In this document: positions 31,917-42,600 of the stretch, in pieces
Numbering within the stretch: position 1 is the stretch's first letter
Layout: each line of letters starts with the position of its first letter
DNA from: Sugiyamaella lignohabitans
Taxonomy: Eukaryota > Ascomycota > Dipodascomycetes > Dipodascales > Trichomonascaceae
Length of the DNA stretch: 64,000 bases
NCBI RefSeq assembly: GCF_001640025.1
Contig: NC_031671.1
Location: 2,666,001-2,730,000, forward strand
Reading direction: 5' to 3'
Notes under the pieces: model-generated
Told to the model about the DNA's origin: nothing
The model's database searches: none
Seen by the model: only the letters and a program-made list of their open reading frames with translations
Position numbers and translations under genes: made by a program

Positions 31917-32188
31917 CGCCTCCGGCGGCTGGGGCTCCGCCCCAGACCCTGGTTGCTCCTGCTTCGCAGGAGTTTCAGCGGGCTCCGTGGGTTCATTGAC
32001 CTCCAGTGAAGCGGGCAACCAGGATCAAGGACGGAAATTCTGAGCCGCACAACAGGTGGCGCAGGGTCTCCAGTTTCCAAGGGCTCCTCACCGACCACCA
32101 GAGTTTCGGTGGCGCCGCAGACGCAACGACTCGAGCGAAGCGAGAGGAGCAACCAGGGTCTGGGGCGGAGCCCCAGCCGCCGGAGGCA
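31917..32188 (+). repeat. dispersed GC palindrome with enlarged core
   Basis: Left arm (starts CGCCTCC), CTCCTGCTTCGCAGGAG hairpin and TTTCAGCGGGCTCCGTGGG, then about 130 bp of unrelated sequence, then ACGACTCGAGCGAAGCGAG and an intact right arm. The arms (CCCTGGTTGCTCCT and AGGAGCAACCAGGG) still match each other exactly. Confidence 0.92.
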
Positions 32189-32341
32189 GACCCCTGTATC
32201 ACGTGACCGGTTACCCGGAGCGGAGCGTTATGTCCGCCGGTATTTCCAATTTGCCTTCGACAGGTGAGATCACGAAGAGGTCAGTTTGATTTGTTTGAAG
32301 ACCTGGACAGTTTGGAGAGCATTTTTTACGAAAGCTCGGCG

Positions 32342-34816
32342 ATGCTGTCTTGTATCAGAAATGGCCGGAATGTGGCCAGCAGGCAGGCAGCTGCTGTTTT
32401 GGCAATGCCCAAGAGGAGTTCGTGGACTGCCGGGACGAGAAGTTTCAACAGTCTTTTACAGCGGTCTCCGGCAGTGACAAGCAGTGGCTGGAAAGAGGTT
32501 TCTGGTCCGGTTGTTTTAAGCCGAGGATTCAAGATCTCGATGCCGAATTTTGTTTTGCCAGGAGGCGGAAAAGACAGAAAAACCTTGAAACAAAGACGTC
32601 AACGGCTAATAGAAGAAGCCAAAAAGAGGCGAAGGGCCGCTGGCGAAGAAGAGGCTGCTGCCGCCAGTCGTCAAGAACAGGAGCAAGAAAATGAACAAAA
32701 TCACGAAGAAAGTAATGAAGATGGTAATAGAAATAAGGATCAGGATCCCAACTCGACGAAATCATCGAAATCTTCAAAGGATGGCAAGAAAACGTCGACT
32801 CCCGGCGATATACCTCCAGGATTCGATTTCAATTCTAAAAACTTTCGAGTGGTGGAATTCAAGTTTACTATGAATCAGATCCTGTTTGGTGTGTTTGCAG
32901 GTGTCATGGTATTTTCGTTGCTGTCGTCAGATGAACAATTCAGAGAGCTGACTTGGCAAGATTTCAAGACCCAGTACCTGGATAAGAGACTTGTTCAGAA
33001 ACTGACGGTGGTCAATAACAGTGTGGTTCGTGTGGTGACGACTAATTTAGTTGCTAATGGACAACACGAGGTTCTTTATTTCACAATTGGATCAGTAGAA
33101 TCGTTTGAACGCCACCTCGAGGAAGCACAAAACGCACTTAAAATCCCTGCTCATGAACGAGTTCCTGTTACATATACCGAGGAAGGAAGTATGCTGTCGT
33201 CTTTTGCCGGCTTCATTCCTACTTTCTTGTTATTAGGATTTCTATTATGGATGAATAGACGTGCTATGGGAGGAGCTAAAGCTGGTGGTGTTGGTGGACC
33301 CGGGGGTGGTATATTCGGCATGGGCCAGAGTAGAGCCCATTTATACAACTCCATGACAGATGTCAAGGTCAAGTTTGAAGATGTGGCTGGAATGGACGAG
33401 GCTAAAGAGGAGATTCTGGAATTTGTCAAGTTTTTGAAGGATCCTAAGAAATATGAAGCTTTAGGTGCTAAGATTCCTCGTGGAGCTATTCTTTCTGGAG
33501 CTCCCGGTACCGGTAAAACTCTGATTGCCAAAGCTACAGCTGGAGAAGCAGGAGTTCCCTTTTTCTCTGTTAGTGGTAGTGAGTTCATTGAAATGTTTAC
33601 TGGTGTCGGTGCTAGTAGAGTGCGTGATCTGTTTAAGAAAGCCAAGGAGGCATCTCCTAGTATCATCTTTATTGACGAGATCGATGCTATTGGAAAGTCT
33701 CGTGGTAAAGCCAACATGAGAGGAGGTAATGATGAGAGAGAAGCTACTCTTAATCAATTGTTGGTTGAGATGGATGGATTCGACTCGAATGAGCATGTGG
33801 TTGTATTAGCAGGTACAAATCGTGTTGATGTTCTTGACAAGGCTCTGTTAAGACCAGGACGATTCGACCGTCATATCAATATTGATGTGCCTAGTTTGGA
33901 TGGCCGAAAAGCTATTTTCGAAGTACATCTTCAAAAGATTCGCTATGACAAGACCATTACCCAGTTGTCTGGAAAACTGGCAGCCATGACGCCAGGGTTT
34001 GCTGGTGCTGATATTGCCAACTGTTGTAATGAAGCAGCTCTTGTAGCAGCACGTAAGGGAGCTTCGTTGGTGGAAATGAAGCATTTCGAGCAAGCTATTG
34101 ACCGAGTGATTGCTGGTTTGGAGCGGAAATCGCGAGTTTTGCGACCTGACAAGCGTAAGATTGTCGCATACCACGAAGCCGGTCATGCTATTTGCGGATG
34201 GTTTTTGAAGTATGCCGACCCTCTTGTCAAAGTATCGATCATTCCTCACGGATCTGCTGCCCTTGGATATGCCCAGTACCTTCCACCCGATGCTTATATC
34301 ACGACGGAGCAGCAATTCCAGGACCGAATGGCCATGGCTTTAGGAGGCCGAGTGTCTGAAGAGATTCATTTTGACTCTGTCACAGTTGGAGCTAGCGACG
34401 ATTTCAAGCGAGTCACGGAAATGGCCAGTGCCATGGTGACACAATACGGAATGTCGAGCGCTGTTGGTCAAGTGTCACTGAGCCGTCAACAGGGTGCTGT
34501 TCAGAAACCGTACTCGGAGACGACTGGCACACTCATTGACAACGAGATCCGACGCATCATTGAGAACGCTCATAACAGATGTAAACAGCTGTTGGAGGAG
34601 AAGAAAGTGGAAGTAGGACTCGTTGCCGAAGAGCTGTTATCAAAAGAAGTGCTCGGCAGACAAGACATGATCCGCCTGTTGGGACCACGACCGTTCCCCG
34701 AACGCAACGACGCCTTCGACAAGTACCTCGCCGACGACTTCCCAGCACCCGACACCGCTAAGAACCCCAAATCCTCGCCCTCGTCGTCGTCGCCCGAAGC
34801 GGGGCTTTCTGCATAG
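32342..34816 (+). CDS. AFG3: mitochondrial m-AAA protease subunit Afg3
   Basis: 824 residues from the ATG at 32342. The N-terminus is Arg/Ser-rich (presequence) and is followed by a Lys/Arg/Glu-rich linker. Two membrane segments flank an intermembrane-space domain: [18 protein letters not shown] and [14 protein letters not shown]. The AAA module has Walker A GAPGTGKT (386-393), Walker [10 protein letters not shown] and RPGRFDR arginine-finger region. The zinc protease site is HEAGH at 611-615. The end [22 protein letters not shown] matches Afg3 rather than Yta12. The complex degrades misfolded inner-membrane proteins and matures the ribosomal protein MrpL32. The frame is open upstream without an ATG to 32264. 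It converges on the C2H2 gene, with an expanded palindrome in between. Confidence 0.95.
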   Translation: MLSCIRNGRNVASRQAAAVLAMPKRSSWTAGTRSFNSLLQRSPAVTSSGWKEVSGPVVLSRGFKISMPNFVLPGGGKDRKTLKQRRQRLIEEAKKRRRAAGEEEAAAASRQEQEQENEQNHEESNEDGNRNKDQDPNSTKSSKSSKDGKKTSTPGDIPPGFDFNSKNFRVVEFKFTMNQILFGVFAGVMVFSLLSSDEQFRELTWQDFKTQYLDKRLVQKLTVVNNSVVRVVTTNLVANGQHEVLYFTIGSVESFERHLEEAQNALKIPAHERVPVTYTEEGSMLSSFAGFIPTFLLLGFLLWMNRRAMGGAKAGGVGGPGGGIFGMGQSRAHLYNSMTDVKVKFEDVAGMDEAKEEILEFVKFLKDPKKYEALGAKIPRGAILSGAPGTGKTLIAKATAGEAGVPFFSVSGSEFIEMFTGVGASRVRDLFKKAKEASPSIIFIDEIDAIGKSRGKANMRGGNDEREATLNQLLVEMDGFDSNEHVVVLAGTNRVDVLDKALLRPGRFDRHINIDVPSLDGRKAIFEVHLQKIRYDKTITQLSGKLAAMTPGFAGADIANCCNEAALVAARKGASLVEMKHFEQAIDRVIAGLERKSRVLRPDKRKIVAYHEAGHAICGWFLKYADPLVKVSIIPHGSAALGYAQYLPPDAYITTEQQFQDRMAMALGGRVSEEIHFDSVTVGASDDFKRVTEMASAMVTQYGMSSAVGQVSLSRQQGAVQKPYSETTGTLIDNEIRRIIENAHNRCKQLLEEKKVEVGLVAEELLSKEVLGRQDMIRLLGPRPFPERNDAFDKYLADDFPAPDTAKNPKSSPSSSSPEAGLSA

Positions 34817-34867
34817 GCTCTCACCCCATCTGTAAATAATCTACGATACATACTTCACGTGGTTTTG

Positions 34868-35318
34868 TGCCTCCGGCGGCTGGGGCTCCGCCCCAGACCC
34901 CGTGGCTCCTGCTTCGCAGGAGTTGGCTGGGACCGTGCTGGGTCTATGTCCCCGGAAGTGGCTACAACTGCTAAGTAAACTGATGACCTCCTGAGTTTAT
35001 GAGTTGGCTGTGATCGTGGACGTGTCGACTCGATTGACCAACCCGCCTGGAACCGCGTCCATGGACATCTCGAACTTCACGAAGTGGCCAAATGCTAAGT
35101 AAACTGATGATTTCGTGAGTTCGTGAGGCTGTAGACGCGTCGACTCAATTGACCAACTCCCCTGGAACCGCGTCCAGGGACATCTCGAACTTCACGAAGT
35201 GGCCACAAATGCCAGGTAAACTGATGACTTCGTGAGCTCGTGGGACCGTAGACGCGCCGACTCGAGCGCAGCGAGAGGAGCAGCGGGGTCTGGGGCGGAG
35301 CCCCAGCCGCCGGAGGCA
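34868..35318 (+). repeat. dispersed GC palindrome with tandemly repeated core
   Basis: Left arm and CTCCTGCTTCGCAGGAG hairpin at 34868-34922, right arm ending at 35318. Between them lie about 2.5 tandem units with period 124 then 117 bp; landmarks CTAAGTAAACTGATGA at 34971 and 35095 and CCAGGTAAACTGATGA at 35212. Each unit includes a core-like GTAGACGCGTCGACTC. The amplification has arisen inside the element. It begins 51 bp after the AFG3 stop. Confidence 0.93.
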
Positions 35319-35493
35319 GCAGCACCCCCAGAAACACGTGGTCATGGGCATAATTACATATATATCTATAAAAGACGGAAAATACAGATGTTTTCGCGCC
35401 GTTTTTTTTCGTAACATCATCATTAGCTTCCAGGTCATACATCCAGCGACCTATAAATATAAATGGAGGAGGTGGTATTTACAGTGGGGGGGT

Positions 35494-37056
35494 TTAATCG
35501 TCCATGTCGCCAAATACACCAGAGTTCGACTCGTCGCCGTTGGAGTGACTGTGGGCCTTATCGTCGTCGTGGTCTTCTGGAGGAGACGGGTTGTCATTAA
35601 ATATGTCGCCGCGAGATCTTCTCATGTGAGACAGGCGTCTCGAGCGGTAGGGGGTCGCGAGCATCTCGTACTCGTCGTTGAGTTTGTGAGAGTGGCTGTA
35701 ATCGCTGTTGAAGAGCGAGTCGGTCACAATGGGGGATTTCGACAGACTGGCGGCAGATGCTCGTTGAGTAAGGGAAGAGGGAACTCCCGGTGACGAAGGA
35801 GTGAACGAGACGTTCGGGATGGATCCTCTTCGAGCTGAAGAAGGTGGGTAAGCTGCCGATACAATAGAGGATCTTCTCGCATAGTGAAGTGAGGAAGCAG
35901 CGGCTGTCGAAGTGTGTTTGGAAATAGCACGGGTTGAGGAAGAAATGGGTATACTAGGAACAGGGACTGCAGCGTTGTTGTTGCCAGAGGCAGATGGAGA
36001 GGGTGAAGAGTCGGAATTGTAGTTAGCTCCATTGGATTCGGCTCCTGGTACGGCATTCGAGCTGCTGGTGGGTTCCAAAGTAGGGGTACCGCTCGAACTG
36101 TTGGATCCACTTGTTGGTGGAGGAGTCAAAGCAGTTCCGGAGGAGGTGTAGTATCCGTTAGTAGCTCCGTTGACTCCAGTGACTCCGTTGACACTGTTCA
36201 CACCGTTGACTCCGTTGACTCCGTTGATGCCATTGGCAAAACCATTAGCAAAACCGTTGGCAGCAGCAACCTTTGAACCGGAACCATTGGATCCAGGGGG
36301 TGGGCTTGGATGGGTAAAGTAGCTGTTGGTGGATTTACCCAAGTACGAGCCTCTGGAGAAGTCAAAAGTAGGAACATGGCCTTGATCTTCTTCCTCTTCG
36401 TCTTCTTCATTCATAGACACCAGAATCGAAGCGGCTTCTAAAAGCTGTACTTGTTGGTGCTTGGAAATGAGCAGTTTTGAGGTAACATTCCATTCAGGAG
36501 TGTGTTCCCATAAATGCTTAGCAAGGGAAGAGACATGTTTATATCCCTTTCCACAGGCTTGACATTTGAGTTCTTCCTTGAGACGACCGGTTTCTCCCTC
36601 GGAAATACGTCTAGCGACAAATTTCCTCGAGAGAGTGGGGAAGTTCTGTGGAGATCCCGCAGCACCTAAACCGGACTGATGAGGATTGGATTGTGGAGAG
36701 TTGGGGATCTGTTGCGAAGATGAATTATGAACTGCTAATTTGTAGTAAGGAACACTGGGAAGTGCAGCATTAGCAGCAGAAGACTGCTGTTGGCTGGGAG
36801 GTTGTTGTGAAGGAATGGTAGGACTTGGACTTGATGTGGGAGATGGCGAGATTCCCGATGGCACACCTGTGGATGAACTTGAGGCGGAACTTCCGTTGGC
36901 CGCCGAGTTGGAGTTCTGTCTTTGATGTCTGGGTTGATATCCATTCAAACCTAAAGACGTTGGCATGGAAGAAGACAGATACTTTGCATCTTCATGGTGG
37001 TGATTATGATGGTGGTGAGGGGCATGTTGGATAGCCTTTTGCTGGACATATGCCAT
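35494..37056 (-). CDS. C2H2 zinc-finger protein, probable transcription factor
   Basis: 520 residues. One zinc finger at about residues 165-190 (CQACGKGYKHVSSLAKHLWEH, spacing CX2CX12HX3H) is embedded in a conserved block that begins RKFVARRISEGETGRLKEEL and continues TPEWNVTSKLLISKHQQVQLLEAASILVSMN. That block is the only part likely to fold. The rest is low complexity: N-terminal His-rich (HHHHNHHH), Ser/Pro-rich, and a GVNGVNGVNSVNGV tandem coded by an imperfect 9-bp DNA repeat near 36175-36235. The acidic run EEDEEEED follows the conserved block. The block resembles other fungal single-finger C2H2 proteins, but no named orthologue is certain. Confidence 0.8.
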   Translation of the reverse strand: MAYVQQKAIQHAPHHHHNHHHEDAKYLSSSMPTSLGLNGYQPRHQRQNSNSAANGSSASSSSTGVPSGISPSPTSSPSPTIPSQQPPSQQQSSAANAALPSVPYYKLAVHNSSSQQIPNSPQSNPHQSGLGAAGSPQNFPTLSRKFVARRISEGETGRLKEELKCQACGKGYKHVSSLAKHLWEHTPEWNVTSKLLISKHQQVQLLEAASILVSMNEEDEEEEDQGHVPTFDFSRGSYLGKSTNSYFTHPSPPPGSNGSGSKVAAANGFANGFANGINGVNGVNGVNSVNGVTGVNGATNGYYTSSGTALTPPPTSGSNSSSGTPTLEPTSSSNAVPGAESNGANYNSDSSPSPSASGNNNAAVPVPSIPISSSTRAISKHTSTAAASSLHYARRSSIVSAAYPPSSARRGSIPNVSFTPSSPGVPSSLTQRASAASLSKSPIVTDSLFNSDYSHSHKLNDEYEMLATPYRSRRLSHMRRSRGDIFNDNPSPPEDHDDDKAHSHSNGDESNSGVFGDMDD

Positions 37057-38524
37057 GGTGAAATTCTTTTTTCAGAAAAAAACCGATTAAAAAAAAAAGT
37101 ATGAACAAGTGAGTGGGACGACGACTCTACTACTGTTGTTAATACTACTACCACCGAGTCCAAATCTACAGTTTCGTCATAAATAACAAATAACAAATAA
37201 CAAATGACCTTGAATAAAATCCCTAAAATATCCAGAAATGGCGTGTACAACCCAGAAATATCTCAGATCCCGAATATCCTATTATAACCTGGTTAACCTA
37301 ATTAAAATCCACCAGTCTCACTGCTTTTATTCTTTTTTATTGTTTGTTGTGTGTAGATTTTTTTGGCTTCAAAATAATAAATTACCTTCTCTTGTGATGA
37401 AAGTAGTGCCAGAGAATGACCAACTATTAGCTAAGAACTGCGTGGACCGTCGGGTATACGAAAAGCGAAAATACGGGGGGTTGTTGAAAAATAAATTATA
37501 CAAATATTCTCCTGAAAATGGTTGATTAGTTAATTTCTTGTCAAGTATAGTGGATTTTGTCAAGAACAAACCGATTAATTAGATCCTTTCAATATAAAAA
37601 AAAATCAATAAAGAACTTTAAACTTTTTGCACGCTTGTATTAATTTTTGTATGATAAATAAATTTATTTTATTTTTTCAGATTCGGTGAAATTAACTTTT
37701 TTTGCTGAGTCGCATCATTTCCCTATTCTCATTACTACCTGTGTCCAGCCTGTGCATATACAATATTACTGGACTTTTTGCCGCACTAAAAATATAAAAA
37801 TATCGTGTGTCCACTGCGCATTTGGCTCTAACCGCAACCGACTTACTACTACAATGCATGTACCCCTCCATCCGCTTTGAGGTACCCTGAGGGTGTTTCT
37901 GATCCATGCCTGTGAGCTTGATTGTTCCCGGATTCTCTCCTTCCCCTAGCGCGTTTGCTTTGTTTTTCCCTTGCTTTGCCTTGCTTTTGCCTCTGTTTTC
38001 AATTCTCTTCTCTGCCTGTCTCGTGCTGACTGGCCGTCTCCGGGGTCGCTGCTGGCTGCCGGCTGCTGCCTGACTACTGACTGCCTGACTTCCTTGATCC
38101 CTGTTGCCAACCGGATGAGCTCTGGCTGAACTACCGTTGTAGCTAGGCCGCCAGCAGCTTTAGGTTAATCTAAGAGTACCCCGCCCGAGGCGGTGGGGCT
38201 CCGCTAGGGGGGGGGCGCGGGACCGGCGGGGGTGCTACGGTGGCCGAGTTTTCTGCCATTATTGGCTGCGGCCGCTTTTATTATCTCTTTTATCTACAGC
38301 CACAAGACTCCTGTACGTCTGTGGCCCGGTCCAGTGGTCCGCCATATCTCGCCTGTAGACCGACAACGCTGTAGAATCCACCTGTCAGCCTGCTGGCGTT
38401 ATGCCCGAGTTGATGCAGTTGACGCTGCTGGCTGCTGCTGCTGCTGTGGCCCAAAATATTTTTCTGCTGGGATGCCTGCCCCTCTGTCTCTGCTCCTGTC
38501 AGCTGCTCTGGGAAGGGGGGGGCA

Positions 38525-38663
38525 TGCCTCCGGCGGCTGGGGCGCTGCCCCAGACCCCGTGGCTCCTGCTTCGCAGGAGTTGGCTGGGACCGGAGACGGA
38601 ACCGACTCGAGCGCAGCGAGAGGAGCAGCGGGGTCTGGGGCAGAGCCCCAGCCGCCGGAGGCA
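38525..38663 (+). repeat. dispersed GC palindrome, full copy, plus orientation
   Basis: Left arm (loop GCT), CTCCTGCTTCGCAGGAG hairpin, core TTGGCTGGGACCGGAGACG, CGACTCGAGCGCAGCGAGAGGAG side and an intact right arm. The base-pairing partner loop on the right is AGA, so the arms differ only in the loop. Confidence 0.96.
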
Positions 38664-39612
38664 CACCGCTCTCCCTCAGCCAAACCTCCCCGCTTAAAAA
38701 ATTTTCCAGTGTATAACTACCCAGTATTTTAATTAACATTTTAGGAAATTATTTAAAAAGCAATTCTGTATTTTCTCTCAAAGCAGTGTGATCGCCCACC
38801 TCTCACACATTTCTTTTAACCATCATTCAGTTAGCTTTATTAGGTGACACCGCACGTGAATTTCGTGAGTGTTTTTGACTGCCCCACATACCTACAAACC
38901 GCCATATTCGACCGACTGCGGTCGGGTATGCGTTATTTGTAGATCGCAAACATTGCTCTGATTGGCCCGTCTTTTTATCTGGTCATAGCTGACTTTAAAA
39001 CTATTTTTCTCGAGATACTTTTGCGAGATGTTTCTTGGACCGTGTTCGACAACGTGAAATGCTTGCCGACATTGATCGAGGAGGAACATGATCCAAGCTT
39101 AGGGTTTGACATTTTAACGGTTACACTAAGACCGATGCAGAAGCACATTCTCGGATGTCAGCTGGCCGATCTACTGTCCTTGCCCATGAAATTCTATAGC
39201 CCCCTCCCTCAATAGCGGAGCTAACCCGGGTCTAATAGATACGAATTGATCCGGCGGACTGGTCGGATAAATTTCTGGTATCTACTGGCTGCTGCTGGAG
39301 TAAACATTCAATCAATGGTAGACTGGGCTCTACCGATTTATCGTGATGAGTACCGCTGGTTGTAGTTTCGCGTGTTCGATTGACCACCATATGAAAATCG
39401 CGAATATCGCTGATAGTTAGTGTCCGATTGATTGACCATTGGCTGGTGTGTGTGTATTGTGAATAATCTATGCTCTTGCTCCACCGCATATCCATGTTTT
39501 AGATTATCAATTGATTGCTCTCTGTCTCTCGATCCATTCTGGTAACCTATTTAGCCTTTCCAGTATATCATTCACGCGACACTGGCAACCGGGGGTCGTT
39601 GTCGGGGGGCTC

Positions 39613-39700
39613 TGCCTCCGGCGGCTGGGGCTGCGCCCCAGACCCCACTGCTCCTCTCGCTACGCTCGAGTCGGGCGTCGACAGTCCCAGCCGTCGGAGG
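39613..39700 (-). repeat. dispersed GC palindrome, right arm eroded
   Basis: Intact left arm (loop TGC) and CTCGCTACGCTCGAGTCG hairpin, core GGCGTCGACAGTCCCAGC, then only a fragment of the right end (CCGTCGGAGG). Confidence 0.9.
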
Positions 39701-40340
39701 TGCCTCCAGACTGTCTCAGACCGACCCCGGTTGGCATTCAATGCAATGTCTGTCATGTTAAGCAGCAGCAGTCCAGTTCGGATTCGAATCCACGTCCACT
39801 GCCCCCTCTGATCCCCCATGGGCGCTCGGCCAATCTTTACTGTGAATAATAAAAATATATCAGGCCAGAAAACCGACCCATCACGTGTGTCAGCGGCAGA
39901 AACGACGGTGACATAACCGCCCTTGCCTAGGAAACAATCCACACCGAATCTCCACAAGATCCTTGGCGGAGCCCGATCACTTCCACAGGTTATGACCACC
40001 AAATCTTGCCTTTAAAAAATTATCTCTCACCCTGTGACTTCCCAGTCACCCTCCCAGGTGTAGCGACTGGAACCGCTGGGTTATGGCTCTCGCTCACCAA
40101 ACGCCATACCAGCGGGCCACTGTCGAATCCCCACAACCAAATACCGACCAAAAGAGGTGTTCAACATCCCCGAATGATGAAACTACCGATATTTTATGTA
40201 TTTTATCGCTCTACAACAACCGATTAAATCTTCTGACTGCTCTCCGCTAGCGCGACAAAAGCGGCATATTCAGGGGTAGCCCTTACCCGTACACTGAATC
40301 ACTTCACATACAGCACCCATATAACGTGCTAATGGGGGTC

Positions 40341-40422
40341 TGCCTCCGGCGGCTGGGGCTCCGCCCCAAACTCCGTGGCTCCTCTCGCTACGCTCGAGTC
40401 GTCAAGCCACGGTCCCAGCAGC
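40341..40422 (-). repeat. dispersed GC palindrome, left half plus core
   Basis: Left arm with CCCCAAACTCC, CTCGCTACGCTCGAGTCG hairpin and core remnant CCACGGTCCCAGCAG. The right half is replaced by A-rich sequence. Confidence 0.92.
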
Positions 40423-40597
40423 TAAAAAAAGACGGTAATTTAAATTCTGGCTGGAACTGGGTGCAAATACGGCAGAAACAGGCGGCGAGCGTGATCGCAT
40501 GTAACTCAGGCAGCCAAGGCAAGGCTCTTCAAACCTAGTTTTTTGCCACCACCGAGCACACGCCTCCCCTCAACAAACAGACCCATTCCCACGCCAA

Positions 40598-40649
40598 CTC
40601 GAGCGAAGCTCGAGCCACGGGTCCGGGCGGAGCCCGGCCGCCGGAGGCA
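40598..40649. repeat. short right-arm variant of the GC palindrome family
   Basis: CTCGAGCGAAGCTCGAG hairpin followed by CCACGGGTCCGGGC and CCGGCCGCCGGAGGCA. It shares the CCGGGC variant of the arm hairpin with the diverged copy at 23573-23780. Confidence 0.8.
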
Positions 40650-41093
40650 CACACGTCCAAGCGCGCCAGCGGCACGCGACGCGGACGGCTGTTGTATTCC
40701 CAACGTGACAGATGGCGACTGGGAGTGGGAGGAGGAGTCAAAACAAATTATTTGTTTTCAAAACAAAACAGTAAATACAGCATCCATAATACATTGACAG
40801 TTGAAGGGTTAACGGCAGAGAAGTCGACGTCGATTCCAGGTGGATGCATTGAGATCATAAAATTCAGAGGATTTCCATTCAGAAAGCGGTTTGGCGATTT
40901 GGTCCTGTAAGGCAAATAATAAATATTTATTGTAAGTGCACTGGCAGCAGCTGCCTGTTTCATGAGATAGACCTGGTTGGGACGTGTGAAACAGGCGGGT
41001 TCGCACTTGTGAAAGGGACCTGATTTTACATATTAGGGTCGTAAATTGAATGATCTGGTACTGACACAGGTTTGTTGAAGAACTATTTAGATA

Positions 41094-42059
41094 ATGGCGG
41101 AATCTCGACAGGAATTAGTCAACTGGGTCAACGACCTGCTACTGCTGGATATCACTAAGGTCGAGCAATGCGGAACCGGGGCTGTTTATTGTCAAATTTT
41201 GGATTCCATCTTCTTAGATGTACCCATGTCCAAAGTACGATATGACGTGAACACTGAATACCAGTACTTGAATAACTTCAAGGTGCTACAGAACACATTT
41301 TTGAAACACAAAATCGACCGGTCGGTACCAGTGGAACGTCTTGTGAAATGCCGGTTCCAAGACAACCTGGAATTTTTACAATGGGTTCGCAAGTTTTGGG
41401 ACGGCAATTACCCAGGTCATGAATATGATCCATTAGCAAGACGAAAAGCAGGTCCCCTTCCTACCTCGGCTGTGAATAGGGTTGTTCCTGGAACCAATGC
41501 CACCAGTGCTGGAGGTGGAAGTCGTACCTCGTCGGCTGCCGGAGCCAGAACAGCTAGTAATCCCACCAGTATACGGGCAGGATCCAGTACAGTGTCCTCA
41601 CGCAATGTTTCCGGGTCATCTACGGCCTCAGCACGAAGGCCAGCGTCAGTTCAACGAAACACCACCCCGGGTCTGGCAGGCCAAGACGCCGCGGTGAGAT
41701 CAATTCGACCATTGAAAGAGAAGATATCCGAATTAGAAGCCGAGCACGAGCAACTAGTCAACACAGTCGACATTCTCGAGACAGAGAGGAACTTTTATTA
41801 TGACAAATTGTTCAACATTGAGCTGTTAATACAACAAGCAGTGGACGACCTCGACAAGACCAAGACCGAGACCAACGGAACCACTACAGAAACCGACGAA
41901 GACGGCCAGCCAATTGACTCGACCACCGAAACCAGCGAAAAGTCGTCTGTCGAAGACACATACGCGACACTGGTGCGGGAAATCCAGGCCATCCTCTACA
42001 AAACCACCGAGGGCTTCGAGATCCCGACCCAGGAGTACGAGACCGAAGAGACGTTCTAG
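41094..42059 (+). CDS. BIM1: EB1-family microtubule plus-end protein
   Basis: 321 residues. The N-terminal calponin-homology domain (about 1-110) contains RQELVNWVNDLLLLDITKVE, GAVYCQILDSIF and FLQWVRKFWDGNYPGHEYDP. A Ser/Thr/Arg-rich linker (about 120-195) is followed by the EB1 dimerisation coiled coil at about 205-260 (LKEKISELEAEHEQLVNTVD, FYYDKLFNIELLIQ). The tail is acidic and ends ETEETF, similar to the EEY/F tails that bind CAP-Gly domains. It tracks growing microtubule ends and recruits partners in spindle positioning. Several CTG codons fall at conserved leucines. It is convergent with RPS0, with an enlarged palindrome 39 bp after its stop. Confidence 0.95.
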   Translation: MAESRQELVNWVNDLLLLDITKVEQCGTGAVYCQILDSIFLDVPMSKVRYDVNTEYQYLNNFKVLQNTFLKHKIDRSVPVERLVKCRFQDNLEFLQWVRKFWDGNYPGHEYDPLARRKAGPLPTSAVNRVVPGTNATSAGGGSRTSSAAGARTASNPTSIRAGSSTVSSRNVSGSSTASARRPASVQRNTTPGLAGQDAAVRSIRPLKEKISELEAEHEQLVNTVDILETERNFYYDKLFNIELLIQQAVDDLDKTKTETNGTTTETDEDGQPIDSTTETSEKSSVEDTYATLVREIQAILYKTTEGFEIPTQEYETEETF

Positions 42060-42098
42060 ACCACTAATATACCAGTGTACGTTTACGGTGGGAGGAGG

Positions 42099-42345
42099 TG
42101 CCTCCGGCGGCTGGGGCGCTGCCCCAGACCCCGTGGCTCCTGCTTCGCAGGAGATTGCTAGGACCGTGGCCGTGTGACCCTTCCTGGGGGTGGTTTCTAC
42201 ATACAGGTGATTCCGCTGACAGCTACGGCGTGTTCCAACCAGCAATCAACTGGCAGCTCGTGGAACTGCCAGTCCACCACGTAACGACTCGAGCGAAGCG
42301 AGAGGAGCCACGGGGTCTGGGGCGGAGCCCCAGCTGCCGGAGGCA
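42099..42345 (+). repeat. dispersed GC palindrome with enlarged core
   Basis: Left arm (loop GCT), CTCCTGCTTCGCAGGAG hairpin and core ATTGCTAGGACCGTGGCCG, then about 100 bp of extra sequence, then CGACTCGAGCGAAGCGAGAGGAG and the right arm (CAGCTGCCGGAGGCA). It lies 39 bp after the BIM1 stop. Confidence 0.93.
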
Positions 42346-42380
42346 GCAGACCCGACCAGTGAACCTTCAGAACCCGTGAA

Positions 42381-42448
42381 CACGTAACGACTCGAGCGAA
42401 GCGAGAGGAGCCACGGGGTCTGGGGCGAAGCCCCAGCCGCCGGAGGCA
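42381..42448 (+). repeat. extra right arm duplicated from the neighbouring palindrome
   Basis: Starts CACGTAACGACTCGAGCG, exactly the sequence at 42278, 103 bp earlier, and runs to a second right-arm end. It is a tandem duplication of the right half, with a few differences since. Confidence 0.92.
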
Positions 42449-42600
42449 GCAGGATCAAGAACGAAAGAGGGGGAGAGGTTTTTTAAATATTTTTTTATTT
42501 TACTTGTGGACATCAAAAATTTGCAGAAAATTTTTATTTTACATCACCCTTATAACAAAAAAGCAGAATTTTATTATATTACGTTGTTGCAATGTGATTT

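Larger units (their letters stand above)
37057..41093. other. 4-kb gene-poor divergent region with four palindromes
   Basis: Lies between the starts of the C2H2 gene and BIM1. Elements at 38525-38663, 39613-39700, 40341-40422 and 40598-40649. 37057-37880 is AT-rich; 37900-38230 is pyrimidine-rich with many CTG/CTGCC words and ends in a G-run near 38203-38218. A 95-codon ATG frame at 37238-37525 has no family feature. No tRNA or snRNA was recognised by eye. Confidence 0.5.

Noticed and set aside
32264..32341. Upstream extension of AFG3
   Set aside because: No in-frame ATG, and the ATG at 32342 begins a typical mitochondrial presequence.
39778..39795. TTCGGATTCGAATCC, resembling a tRNA TPsiC arm
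   Set aside because: The flanking five bases do not pair as a T stem and no acceptor or anticodon arm could be found.
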